A stretch of DNA of 64,000 nt from Amphiura filiformis (Eukaryota; Echinodermata; Ophiuroidea; Amphilepidida; Amphiuridae): the NCBI RefSeq assembly GCF_039555335.1, contig NC_092631.1, positions 15,867,805 through 15,931,804 of the forward strand. Direction: 5' to 3'. This document shows, piece after piece, positions 45,196 through 59,000 of this stretch; within the stretch, counting starts at the first letter, position 1; the number at the start of each line of letters is the position of its first letter. Both the position numbers and the translations under genes were made by a program. The notes beneath the pieces were generated by a model. That model was not told the DNA's origin. It saw only the letters and a program-made list of their open reading frames with translations, and did not search any database.

Positions 45196-48100
45196 TCAAG
45201 CAGTCGATTCTTTGCCTTCGGTTGAGTTGTTTACCAGCCAGTATGTTGTTTGTGTGCCCTTTCCCTGAAGCAAAAATAAATAAAATAAATTATGTCATAC
45301 ATACTTTGTTTATCCAGTGAACGAATGCGGCATTTTATAATGTTATTGTATAATGGTAGTAGATAAATGAATAAATTAAGCTATAATTAAACGTTTTTGT
45401 TCATAAATACCTTCATCTCTACTTCTCCACGAAGCACTGTCTCGAATGTCTCAAATGTGTCCAATATCTTCTTGGTTGAAGAGCTAATGTGGATTTTTAA
45501 AGCTACAAATTGAAAAGTAAATACAGACTTGACATTTAGAATGGAATATTTTTCTCAAAATTCCAAGACTGTTCTGGAAGGGGTCTGCATAAACCGCACG
45601 GGGTAAATATTAATGGAGGTATGTCGGGAGATGGTGTAAAATAATTGTTTGACAGAAAATGTGCTTTCCATTACCTAACATTATGGCGCTCATACTGTAG
45701 TGAATTAGCTTAAAATGGCGGATTTAAGGAGATTGAATTTAATTTTTATGGGAGCAACATTTCTGAATTTGAACAACATAATTCTGATATTATCAAACTT
45801 ATTGAGGTCTGAGGTGATATTTACTGAACCTAAAGACCAACAAGTGTTCGTCAAAACTGAAAAGGGGTATGCACTCAGAAAATTTGAATGGCCCCCTGGG
45901 GCCAAATGTTATAATCTTACTGAAACATTGTGAGTTCATTGGACAACCAAGAATCCGCGTAGTTGTTTTTACCGTAAGTTTATAACATTTGACCTCAGTG
46001 GGGCCATTCAAACTTTCTGAATACGTACAACTTTTAAGAGCCATATTTTAAGCTCCTCCCATGTTCAAAAAATTCCTACATTGCACGTGTATTTCAGCTG
46101 TAATGCGTGCCAATTGCTGACGAAGTTTAGGAAATATCACTTCAAACCACTATAAATTTCATAATATCAGAACAATGTTGCACAAAGTCCGAAATTGTGT
46201 CTCCCGCAAAGCTCAAATTCAACCTCCCTAAATCCGCCATTTTAGGCATATTCGATACATTATAATCACTATTATGTAAAGTCATGGAAAGCACATTTTC
46301 TATCAAACATATATTTTACACCATCTCTCGACAAACCCCAATTAATATTTAGCCCGTGCGGTTTATGCAGACCCCTCCCAGACCAGTCTTGGAATTTTGC
46401 AAAGAAATATTCCATATTAAATGTCAAGTCTGTACATTCCCATCAGTTATCTTTGTACAGAAACAGTATCTGACCATGAAAGGCTAACTTAATACTTTCA
46501 AGGAACAGTCAGTGATCAATATTTTGTATAACTGCGATTTCTTTCTGTTGAGAGCTGCGCCAACAATGCCGATTTCGTAAATCACTGCAAGGTCCTCAAG
46601 TTTAGTTCTGCGAGTTTGAAACTGTTATCCTCATGCATGTATGTTGTACATGTACAAATCAAGAAAGTAGTTTCTTTTAGACGTTTTGCCCTCTGTGAAT
46701 TACAGTCAATATACCATATTTTTCTGTACGTTCTATTGTTACGCAAAGGCAGCCTTTTCGAACTGGAAGAATGTTAGCGGGAAATCGTGGTGGCGAATTG
46801 AGAACACAACGTCACCCAGGAAGTCTTACGCACGGATGACGAAACATCTGAAACCAGTCGTCTTAGGGCATTAAAATAAAGGTACTTATTTTAATGCCCA
46901 CGTGACCAGATGGGACCTGACATTACGGCGTCTAGACAGGATGTCTGGAAAAGTGACATTTGGCATAGCGGGTGGTCTTCCTGTGTATTTCAATTGGAAA
47001 CGCGGGATGCATGTCCAAATTTTCTAGCAAATTTGTCATTTATTTGCAACTTTGTAGTATTATTGTAAGAGTTTCCGTCGATAACTTTTTTCCGTCGATC
47101 AAAACTTTTAAAAATTAGTTCTTGAAAATATACTAAAAACAGAATCCCCCAATGCATAATTAAGTTGGCTTTTAAATGTTCAGCAATTTTATGATATTTG
47201 TCTGAAAATTCCTATCTCTTAGCATTGTAGTACATCTACTGATCACTAGACGGTCTTCGTATGGCGGCGCCCATGTGTCACGTGGGCATTAAATTTAGTG
47301 CCTTTTATTTAATACCCTATGGTAACTGAAAACGGAGTAAACGTCTAATATAGCCGTAATTATCAAAATCTATAAAACAAAACGCACCTTCCCCGTTGGA
47401 TTCCATTCTAGATGCTGTGTTGACTGTGTCTCCAAATAAACAATATCTAGGCATCTTAAGACCAACTACTCAAGCCACACAAGGGCCTGTTTTTGAAAGA
47501 TACACGTAGGAAAATGAAGTAGTTTAGAGAGAACAAGTTGTTTGTTGTCCTTGTTTATGTGTATATCTATTGTTTGTTTGTTATTTTTATGTCTTGACGA
47601 AAGTTACAAGAAATGTATTTTACCTATACTGATAACTATTCTGAAAGTTATTATACTTAGTTCACTGGATTGGTAGGATGAACAGATTGTAACCTTCCCC
47701 AGAGCAGCCAGCGTACATACACGACGCTCTAGCCAACTGAGCCACAGAGACACGCTGGAGAAGAGCGGAAATCTATTTCTAAGGTATTAGGTTCGAATGA
47801 TGCTCGTCGCGTCGCATTCCTAGTGGAAGGCATCAGAGTGTTCCTCTGTGGCTCAGTTGGCTAGAGCGTCGTGCTACGAAGGTCGCCGGTTCCAATCCAG
47901 CCAGATGCACCTGCTTTTTTAAACGTTCATGTGTGCTGGCTGCTCTGGGTAAAGATTAAAAGGTGATCATGATAACTATTAAGTAGCTAAAGAAAATGAA
48001 TAAGAAGATGACGGATGATCATCAGATCATGATAACGTTGATCATCATCATGACTGCGACGGCGACGATGATGATATAAATGATGAAAGTGAAGATGTAC

Positions 48101-50008
48101 ATTAAGGAGATAGAGAATAGGATAAAAAAATGTCAGCTGGTAATCAAACCTGAGTGCACACCGGCCCGAAGCTGTAGTCGCTTGTCTGGTACATGTCTTA
48201 TCGTAAATGTATCAACAGCTTTGAGTAACGCCAATGACATTTTCGCTATCTCCTTTGCATGTGATAAACCATTGGGTATAGGTAAACCAGAGACAACCAT
48301 ATAGGCATCACCTATTGTTTCAACCTGAAAAATAATTTGAAATTGTTAAGAAGGAGATCAAACGTTAAACAAATTAAGCAAATAAATTTTTGGCGTTCGC
48401 ACAGTTGCCTATAACGGTTAACGCGATTAACTTATGATCGCAAGGTTGGTTGCGAGTTAGAACACCGGCAAGGCCAGAATATTCTTGGGCATGAAAGTTT
48501 ATCTCGGATTTTCTACTCCACCATAATGTATAATAGTGAGTTGCTAGGGGTAGCCATACCGGCGCCGTTGTTGTTAGAATAAATACAACTCGTTTTAGGT
48601 AAAATCCCACTAATTATGTATTACACGGGTTTCAATGGGAAAATGACTAATTTCGGGTGGAATTTTCTCATATTCAGAACTCTCACAGTTAAATGCCACT
48701 AACATCAATTTCAGCGATTTTAATGCAGTCTTTTCAGATGTCATGCAAACAAATAGTTACTCGTCGTATTTCCATGTATCGCCCAGGCTTATTAGTGGTA
48801 TGTAACCTATAAACAAATTCAAAAGGCGTTACTCAAGCAAGAAAAATGGTTTTGTGCACTTTAGATCAGTAAATCACAAAACAGCTTCTTATACAAATGA
48901 AAAGAATATAAATATACGGGTATCTTGAGCAAAATGAATTAAACAAACGATAGATTATCAAAAAGGTGAAGATTTAATTTTTCATCAAATCAAAGTTGAT
49001 GTGAAAAAGCACGTAAATAATTGTCATTAGTTGACCAAGGATTTCCATTTCCTTCGAGAGAAGAACATAATAAGCAGAGTATAATGCCTAATATTATTGG
49101 AAACTCAATAACATACCTTATAAACGTCAAAATGGCCAATTATACCGTCAAAACAGGTGTACAGATCGTTTAACAAGGCAACAACCTAAAATAGATGTGA
49201 CAAAATTATTATTACAATTAATATGTCGCTTTTAAACAATGGTCAGCAGCATGCTCATGCTTCCTCGGAAGAAAAGTTATTGGCGTAAATGAAACATTAT
49301 AGGGCATCAAAGAACTCGTTTTTACCATTGTATATTACGTTATTGGTTGTTGGGCGTGTGGTTTTTTTGTGTGTCTTGGGTGTTGGGGTAGGGGTGCGTT
49401 TGTAAATACCTCCAAACGAGGACCTACATATGGATACACCTCCGACCGTGGACGTCCTCTGTCTGCTGGATATAACCAGGACATCGCAAATAACGTAAAA
49501 ATGTATTTAAAACTGGTCCACCTATAGGGGGTATAGGACGGGCCACGGTTGGATAGTAAGTGGTCTGGTGTGTGTGTTTGTAATTAACAACGGATTTGCA
49601 AGTCCACGGTTTGATAGTAATCATATGCAGAATAAGATCCTCGTTTGGAGGTATTTACAGGTGGGGTGTGTGTATGGGGTGGGGGTTTATATATGTGGAT
49701 GAGTGCGCGGTGGGGTGGGCGTGTGTATGTGGTACCTGTGTAAAATGTGTTTCGTTACACGCTGGGGTTTCGGGGTGGGTGTTTACAGTGTATAAGTAGT
49801 GAAATGTGTAAGTAAGTGTGCTGCTGGTGGGGTGTATGTTGCTGTTTAGTGCGTATGTGTATATTTCATTTGGGAAAAGAGCACCTGCATTGGAGTACTA
49901 GCGGCAGATAGTGACGTAAAGCCAACAATATCACTGAAGAATATCGTCACCATTTGAAAGGTCTCTGGGTCTACGGCATTGCCACGCTTTAGTTGATCAG
50001 CAACATAT
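45196..50008 (-). CDS. Copy 2 guanylyl cyclase catalytic domain exons
   Basis: Six exons: 49885-50008, 49117-49185, 48150-48324, 47388-47486, 45411-45502, 45196-45264. They carry the class III cyclase signature: [20 protein letters not shown] (first metal-binding Asp), [35 protein letters not shown] (guanine-selecting Glu and second metal Asp), [20 protein letters not shown] (guanine-selecting Cys, then the Asn and Arg of the active site), [27 protein letters not shown] and TTYWL. The Glu and Cys together mark a guanylyl, not adenylyl, cyclase. The protein ends 12 residues after TYWL. The stop codon TGA in the 47388-47486 exon precedes the Cys, Asn and Arg, so a product ending there would lack half the active site. 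Confidence 0.93.
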
Positions 50009-53000
50009 CTTTAAAAAATGGGTATACAAAATATGTCATTCAGCAGGACCAATGTGATGAAGTATCCCAACATGTTCCAAGAAGAGGTAAAAACACATAA
50101 AAGACTAACATTGTGACTGTTGAATTGTTTTTAAAAGAGTTCGCGGGACGTGTGCACCAAATCGGTATAACTTGCTATAACCTTAGTATCTCTACACCTC
50201 GCCATTCCATAAGTACTCAAGAACTTACCCAAGTAGTATATTTGCGAGCAAACATGGCAACTTCAGCAGAATAACTTCTTCACTAGAATGAATAGTAAAT
50301 GGGCCAATGATCTTGTTTCTTTTAACGTGGTGTGTTGTTATGTTAATGATAACACCCCATAGTTATGCAATGAACCCGTAGAAAAATTAATATAGGTCTA
50401 CTTGCAATGCATATAATATTCACTTTGGCAAAACTTCGTATAGGAGAGTTTCTGCTCTTTTCTTCTCTTCCAAGAACGCCGCTGTCCTATCTTCTACAAG
50501 TGTTTCTAGATTGTTTGCATACTGCTCCATTCTTGTTAGCAAGTTGTCTAGAATGTTTTCGCTGTTGGATCCTCTGGAATAATTAAAATGATAAATTAAT
50601 TCACATTCTTCGTGGACTTCGCATAGTGACAAATTAATGCACATGCTGTAATGAACTGTCCCTATATAACCTGTGAAGTGTCGTATGCATGCCGGTACAC
50701 AGTGTCGACACCCTATAGCGACGGGCGATTGGTATTTCACCGAACGCAAGAAAAGGAGTCCCATCTGATTGGCTAGAAATCGATCGCTAGATCGCTCAGT
50801 GGTGGAGTACAAACTCAAAATGGAGAGATGTATTCAATTCGATTGAAATCAATATTCTATTATTGACGCATATAAAGAAAGTGGTATAGTGTGTTGATAT
50901 AGTACATTGTATAGACTTGTGCTTTATTATACTGTACACGTGTTCCTTTATATAAATGTAATTCTCAAACAGTTTAATATATCACAATTTTGACGAACGA
51001 TTTCAAAATCGTTACCGATAAATTGCAGTAAAATATATCCACAGCAATCCCCGCTAATTAGTGTATTGCATTTCCAGTTAGTGTATTGGAAACAAAACCT
51101 GGGGTTTACCTGACAAAAATCGAATTTTCTTGTAATGGCAATATCATATGGGGTACTTGATCATGCGCAAATCGTAAAAACATAGAATAGAAACTCCGTT
51201 GCAGGCTATGTGGTATCTCATATCGTGTGCATATGGTATGCTTAGCCTGAGTCGCTCGGCCTATCTCGAACAAAATCGCCATGCGTAGCTTTTGAAAAAC
51301 GAGAGGATTCGCCGTACTATCACGGCAATTTTTGACACGAAGATATAGGAATAATGACGCTTTTGTAAGTAGGCTACATCCCCGTTGTTTTAAATGAGCA
51401 AAAGCGTTGCGAACATCTAAGCCACCGAATCGCGTTCTTAATTCGCGCACGTGTATTACGCGAACGCATTATAGCGCGATCATTGAGGATCTACAAGGGT
51501 GCCGCCGCTGCTGTTTCGGCGCGCTCGCTGTCTTATAATGACTATCCACTATCGTGTCATAATTTATAGGTGAAAACCAATCAAATTGCGTGTATTCTTG
51601 ACAAGACGCACCAAGTGAATTAGAATTACACTGCACTTTTACTATGGGAGGTAAAATTTGCAATAAATCGTACTTGTTAAGTTTACGTAAAGATGCCAGT
51701 AGAACTTTTGCAGTAGGACGATCGTCTAGTCTCTCCGCCCAGCAGTGTTGTACCAATTGCATCAGTTCTTGAGTTCCATCGTTAGGATTCACAAAAGGTC
51801 GAAAAGGTGGATCACTGACTTGTTTTAATTTATTCAAAATCTCTGTGAAAATAAGTAAGTGTTCATTATATTTTAATTTACACCGCAAACTTGAAGTGGC
51901 ACTACCTATTATCATAATTTTGTTTGTTTACGTTTGTAGGCTACGAAACATTTCTCATGTCTAAAGTTTTACAGGCAATTAATATAAGAAAAATAAGAGC
52001 TTTCGTTTGGTTGGGTGAACGTTGCATGGGGAGGGGTGTTTTTGGCAATTGGCGCACACACACTTAGCATATATTTACAACTCATTTGCAATGATTTGAG
52101 TAATTACCTCGGATTTTTCAAGTTGTTATATGAATACTTACCTTCCGATCCGAGATTCAATCTTTCATTTTCAAATGGTGGATTTCTTGTTGTTATTTCA
52201 AGCAAAACCATCCCGGCGCTATAAATATCACCTTCCTTCGTCGGAGGCCGATTTGCGTCACGAAGAATTTCAGGTCCTTTCCACAATGACTCTGAAACAG
52301 TTTTATATGTACAGCAATATTTATGCCTGCCCTAGGAGACGAACGTGTGTTCACCTGTCGGAGTGCCCACCTCTTTTTCGAACCGTTTGGGTCCAAATCA
52401 TCCATGAAATATTGCTACAGAGATCGCTACACCTCCATTCTGTTTCTTTCATGGCATGGAATGAAGTCGGTAAACATTTGTACAAATGGGTGGGGAGAGG
52501 TAGTAGGGGTGAAGAGCCTTGCATAAGTTCTTGTGATGTGCCCTGAGTAATTTAATTTGATAAAAGTAAAGATGACTTCATATGGGATTACCCTCAGGAA
52601 GCGATGTCACGGGATTCCCCTCAGGAAGTGATGTCATGTGAAAGGTTAATGTTATAATTATGACTTGGAAATTTCCAAGGTAGCAGCATAGTGTGAAGGT
52701 AGTATTTGGCTATTAATTTTTTCAGTGCTTGATATACATGTATAAGAAAATGTAAACATAATTCTTCACAGTTTATAGTGTTGATCTGTGCTAGCTAGCT
52801 AATATGCTTACAGACCAATTCCTTCAAAGAAAGGAAATTGCGAACCAGAATTCTTTTTATGTAGTCAATGTACTACTACCTGCCAGTGTTGTCGGAGAAG
52901 ATCTACAATACGTCAAAGAACGTACTTCTTCCAAGAAAGGAATATATATATTATTCTGTCGACTTACTGAAGTATGGTTTATACATAGATTATATAAATA

Positions 53001-56000
53001 TGATGAGCTATGGTTTTTGATACAACACGTCTGTCAATATAAGTGGGGACAACTGCATCGCAGTCCTGCTTCCTGAAGATATTGTGTGAAAGGTGGAAAT
53101 AGCACCATTTTTGGAGAAATCAGCGCAAGGAGTTAAGTTTGGAGAAAGCAGCGCAAGGAGTTAAGTCTGGAGAAAGCATAGCAAGGAGATAAATGTTTGG
53201 GGAAAGCAGCACCATTTTTGTGTGAGGATTTTATACGCAAGGATATGCAAGTGTACAAAGGACTTCGCTGATTTTCGCAGGACAAGTGATTTACATCAGC
53301 CGTCCAGAGCATTGCAAGAACTCTATGATCACCTACAAGAAGACTGCTGGTTAAGTACTGAGTAGTTAAAATAGTATTGTGATTGTGTGATTATTTTTGT
53401 ATATGCATTTGTTGTCATATATTGTACCAATCATATCTTTACTTTCAATTAAAGACTTAGATTTTGTTAGCTTAATCAAACAGTGTATTTGTGTTGTGCA
53501 TTCGTGTGAATTTAGGTAAGAGGTGATTTTGGCCTTGAGTCAGTACGACTCGTAACATTCTCAACACATTGGTGCCACGGAGAATCGAACCCATGACCTC
53601 GAGCAGCCTCGTGATTATGAGTCGTAATGTTAGAACGCTGCGCCACCATGTCCCCACGCCCTCTGCAGAATTAGATTAATGATATTGCAGATACAGATTG
53701 TAAATAAATATCAAAGCAAAAACTGTCTTTTGCCTTTTTGAACAAATTATGCGTTTTTACCGAGGGCAAAGTAATGATATCAACATCAATATCCGCAATA
53801 CAATGATGCACAGTTGGGACACTTTGATGTGTTGCGAATCAGTACAACAAAGAGAGGCTTCAACTTTGTTTTCACGTGCTCGATTTCGAACCCTTTAATA
53901 TAAAACGAATTTGGAAGTATGGAACTTGAATTGCTTGACATTACTCTCTTTATTTTGCGATGTTTCTCCTCCTTCATCATGTTTAGCCCACTTGATAAAT
54001 TCGTAAAGTCCAAAATCCGTGAGTTTTAACACGAATCTGCTATCGATGGTACAGTTGGATGAGCTCAGACGTCCATGGATACCCAAGATGCTACCATGGA
54101 GGTAGTGAAGACCCTGGAACAAAATTGAGATATACTCTCAGGTATGAGAGGGTAAACCAGCCCAATCTATTGGACCGCCCCACTTTGGCCCACCCAAATC
54201 TGGTACAGATATTAGTTGCAAGGCAAGGATAGCCCATAAAAGCCTGGCTACGTATGCAGGCTTATTTCCAATGGGGTCCCATATTTACAAACAAATAGTG
54301 GATATTTTACAAAACAAGATACCGTTGTTAATCTAGCTAAACTGGGAACTACTGCAGCGAGTTGCCCCCCCCCCACTTTGCCCCTCCCCCAACTTTTGAG
54401 GCATAACCCCCAAAATCACGTTAAGTTCTATTTTTGCGGCAATTTTGCCCCTCTCCCCTGAAATTCACTTATCCCCCACAATGCCCCCCCCCCGAAAAAG
54501 TTCCTGGCGCCGCCACTGGGACAAATCGGTGTTGGGACGCATGAATCAATTTCATGTACTGTAATTTATTTTGTTTTGTGAATATGTAGCAGATTTGAAA
54601 AGGCCGGAGTGAGGCAACCCCAGTAGAGTGGGGTGAAGCTCTGACGTTAGTGGTTACTTGATCATGGAGCGGCGAATGAAAGATATTGCACAGCATCCAT
54701 AAGCTTCCACGGGCTCCACAATGCTACTTAAATTGATGTATGCACGTGATCTGAGGCCACACTTTACAGTCACAATTTTTAATATTTAAGGGTTTCAACA
54801 TTCATGTTAGTACATTTGGTTTTCTGGTAATGACCGCCCACATTATCCTTTGTTTTTATTCAAGCAATAAGCATGAGAAAAATATTACCTTAGCCATATC
54901 AATCATCAGTGAATGCTTAAATGAGATGTCCAGCTTGAAAGAGTCATTTTGAAGAACATCCTTTTGACGAGAAAATGTCATAAAAATAATTGTTAGAAAA
55001 ATAAGTCAGGCAGCATTGTTTTTTGTAACAAATTGCGCGTGCAAAGCCAGACATTGCCATTTTACCATGTTTATTTTATAATGTATTCATGTCTTAAATT
55101 TGGTCAGAATCATATGTAACATAACGGGATGAATGCACGAACCACTCCATCGCCGAATATCAGGGAGATTTATACCAATCCCGTCATTCACAGGGATTTA
55201 TGTGCAGCAGACTCCCGGAAGCAGACTATTCAGGACAGCAATGCTTTTGTATGTATTAGTTGATTTTGTTAACACCGGGTTAACGTGTTATATACTTGCT
55301 TCTGAACACTCACCTGTAAGCTTCCTTTTGGACAATATTCTGTCAACGTACAAATGTTTGGCGGATCTACACATGCGCCAATAAACCGAGTAATGTTTGC
55401 ATGTTCTACTGAACGCATCTGTATGAAAAAGGAAAGTGTTAAAATTGGAATCATCATAATACTCTACTTTTTTGTGGTACTAAGTGTTTAAACCTCGTCT
55501 ACCTGTGCCAAATTTTATAACATGAACAGTGGCGTATAGCTATAGGGATTGTGACGCCCGAGGCAAAGATACAGAATAGCACCCTAAACTTGTAAAAATG
55601 TTTGCCGACTAAAATTGTTAATTGTTGACCCCATATTTTTTTTTTGCCAAGTGCGCTAGCGATTCAAAAAAGTGTGTGTTGGTGGGAGGGGTTGGGGGTT
55701 GGGTGGGTAGTGTATAAGGATCAAAAGTTATATTTAAAAAACTTTAAACCGGTATATGTCTAGCTCTTTTATCCAATGATACTAAAATAAGTACATATAT
55801 ACCCTCGCAAGGTCACTATGACGTCATAAAGTGAAATTGGGATATTCTGATCTAACAAAGTTAACAAAATCAAGGGCAAGGCTCATCCATTAGTTTTATA
55901 ACTTACACTTCGCATTTCCCTAAGGACATGTTTCGATAATTCGACTCTTGATATTGCTAAGTTTTTCACCACAACAGTTCGTCCCTGTGTTTAAAAATAA

Positions 56001-59000
56001 GAAAAAATAACATTACAAATAAGTTGCCTGAAGAATACATTTGAATAACATTCTAATGCCATTAATGAGTTTCCAAGGATGAATCTTACCTCTATATTGG
56101 CGAGTTTGGCAAAGATCTGATTAGGTTTTTCTTCCAAATTTGTGGATAATCCCTGCCAAAATACGAACAGAAAAATCATGAAAATGCAAAATATAAAAAG
56201 ATGAAACATCAGTGTTATCTCCGTCCTTGTCCTTGAAAAACACAATTAATTCAGTGAAACACAACACATACGTTGTCATCGTACATGTATTTGTAATTGC
56301 AAATTTCAATGTTAATCAAGTTCCATATGGGCTGTTCCAGTCGAGATCCATACACCCTCTAATGGGAGAAATTACTTTAATCTCTCACACAAAGGTAGCC
56401 CCATCTGGAAGATTAAGGTCATGTCTTCCGTACAGTTGTATTGATATGCATATTCAATTAGAATAGCACTATTTACCAGCGACAAAGACCTCTTAGATGA
56501 CGCATTAGATTTGACAGTATCTAGGAATACTAAATCATCGTAACGTATTTTCCAAGACATATTGGCAGCTTCAGCATCATGGCGTATTTTCCTGTAAAAT
56601 AAGATAATTATGTATAACTGATCGTGTAGGTCCTACAGAAGTAGTTCGAGGACGTATTCAATTCTTAAGATCTAATCAAAATAATTTACATCCATACACA
56701 CCCCCTCCACACAAACACACACCACCTCGCAACCACATGCATTGATATAAAAATTGAATCGACTGACATGATGCAGTCATGTCTACAGTAGAATTCATCT
56801 CGACCTTTGCAGGACTTAAACCACATTAAAAGCTATTAAACCAAGATAACACTCATTGAAGCAGCTCAACTGATTAAATCAGATCTTCTCTGGTTGTGTA
56901 CAAGTGTCTGTTTTCAATGTGCGACATCGCAATAAAGCTGGTATTACAGCTTCAGTTGGGTAACCGATTATAAAGGAAACGAAAGGAAACAATGGTATGT
57001 GTACCATTGTTCACGAAATGAGACAAATACCTGCTTTTTGTTAACCAGCATTCTTCAAAATGAGCAACATAATGATTGTTGACTTAACACGGTTTGGAAA
57101 TAATTTCTTCATATTTTTGGTGTTATCTGTCGTTTACATATCCTTCCTAAAACACAAATGTGCGACCCTCTCCAAACATCTAAATTAGCTAAAAATTTAG
57201 GACATGTTACAAAACTTTATTTTCTAGAACCTATTTAGAATAATTTAAATGTAGCTTTTACCGTTTTTTTGTGGCATCCTTCAGAAGTGAGCGGTCCGAT
57301 ACCAATATTTTCGGTCAAATCTCCATTCAATTAACACGGGGAGTTGGCTAGCTATGCCTTGCCCTCACTCATATTTTACAAAAGTGCGACCATTTCTGAA
57401 CATCTAACCTAGCTGTAATTTTAGGTCATGTTAGAGAAATATATTTGCTAGAAGTTTTGGAGAATAAATAAAATATTGGCTGGTTATTTTTCACACAGTG
57501 ATGTTAACTAGGCAAGTGTCCATTCTGCCAACATACATCATTTGTTGAGGTCACACGTCAATGGTGAGAGCACTGTGTATTGTGTATAGGAAAACGGACA
57601 GTAACTGCAGTATGACCCATTAACTGGTCGAGCTATGAGCTGGAGTCCAATATTTAAAACTCATATTGTAGTGAGACTAATAAATATTGGGCGTAAAGCA
57701 TCCAATATTATCTTTATTATGTTTTGGATCTAATATTTTCAAACACTTCAGTATTTCAGATCCAGGAGCAATTTTGGGTGTTTTTGTGTAAATATTGCCC
57801 CTGTTCTATAAAAATACACACAGTTATGTTTCAGAACCAGGGGCATTTTGCCTTTTAGCAGGGTAAATTTGCCCCTTGCTACTGCTTATTTCAAGCCCTG
57901 ACTTGGATTCATCAAAACAAATGCTACTTGAAATTTGTACAAGCTTAAATGATGTCCAAACGTCTTGGCAACCACATGGCAACTGTAATATTGTACCTTT
58001 TAATTGAAATGCAGCAAAATCAATGAAGTTACAACAATAATTAAGCAGTAGAATGAGTAAAGGGTGAACAAAATTACGACAGGTATATATCTGTCGTAAT
58101 TGATGTCTTTATTACAATCATCAATGGTTGTTTTGATAGGACATTGTAACAATTATTACGTTTTTGTAAAGGCAGTGTTATCTGTATAAATAAAGATACC
58201 GAGTTTATTCACTACTGTTGTGTAGGTCTTAATGGGTCAAATAAAAACAATATACTTAAACGGCATAATTATAAAGCATGCAGTGAAACTAGCGTTACAG
58301 TTATTACCTGCAAATCAAAGGCGTAGCGAGGATAACAACTGCCAAAATACAAGCCACAGTTATGCCTATAATGACCAGTGTCGACAATTCATCTAAAATA
58401 AATAAGTTAACAATTTAGAGTTCTATACAAGTAAAATAAACATCTCAAAAAGTAATTACCAAACCCCCTTTAATAATGACTTTTATTCAAAAACGGGCTA
58501 TTGTATTTCAAATCTGTAAAATGCGTTGGAAGCAGAATTTATTTATGCGCATTTTGACAACTTATTTGTAACAATTGTCTAAATATTGACGTCGCAGGGT
58601 ACATTTATACCAATGTAACCCAAGATTTGTAAGTTGCAGTAAAATCTATTGATTTGTTTTCAGTATATAAATAGAAGGAAATCTTGTGTAATGATATCTG
58701 AGTGTTTTTGTATTGTTGTACTTGCAACTTTCAAATCCGGACCTCGGTACAATAAATTGACCAGTGTTTTATTGTTTTCTGGGCTACCGTATCAAATGAG
58801 GTGTCAAATTGCGCAGAAATAATTCTGCTTCCAACGCATTTTACAATGAAATACAATAGCCCGTTTTTGAATAATGGCCATTAATTAAGGGGGGTAATTA
58901 CTTTTTTGAGATGTTTATTCATTCAGGTAACCAAGGTCTGCAATTTCGTAGTTTTCAATAATAATTGTTGACAATTCTCTTCACTATTTATTTATACAAG

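Noticed and set aside
47470-47472. TGA read as selenocysteine
   Set aside because: Relatives have glycine, not cysteine, at this place, and I saw no SECIS-like structure after the stop codon; a nonsense change is simpler.
51106-51450. 114-codon frame on minus strand between copy 2 exons
   Set aside because: It lies in the intron between 50573 and 51674, the exons on either side join in phase without it, and the linker sequence is complete as in vertebrate receptors.
54361-54515. C-run-rich block ending tggcgccgccactg as another CAGTGGCG element
   Set aside because: The right end fits, but the left end (ctgcagcgagttgccccc) is too poor to claim an element.
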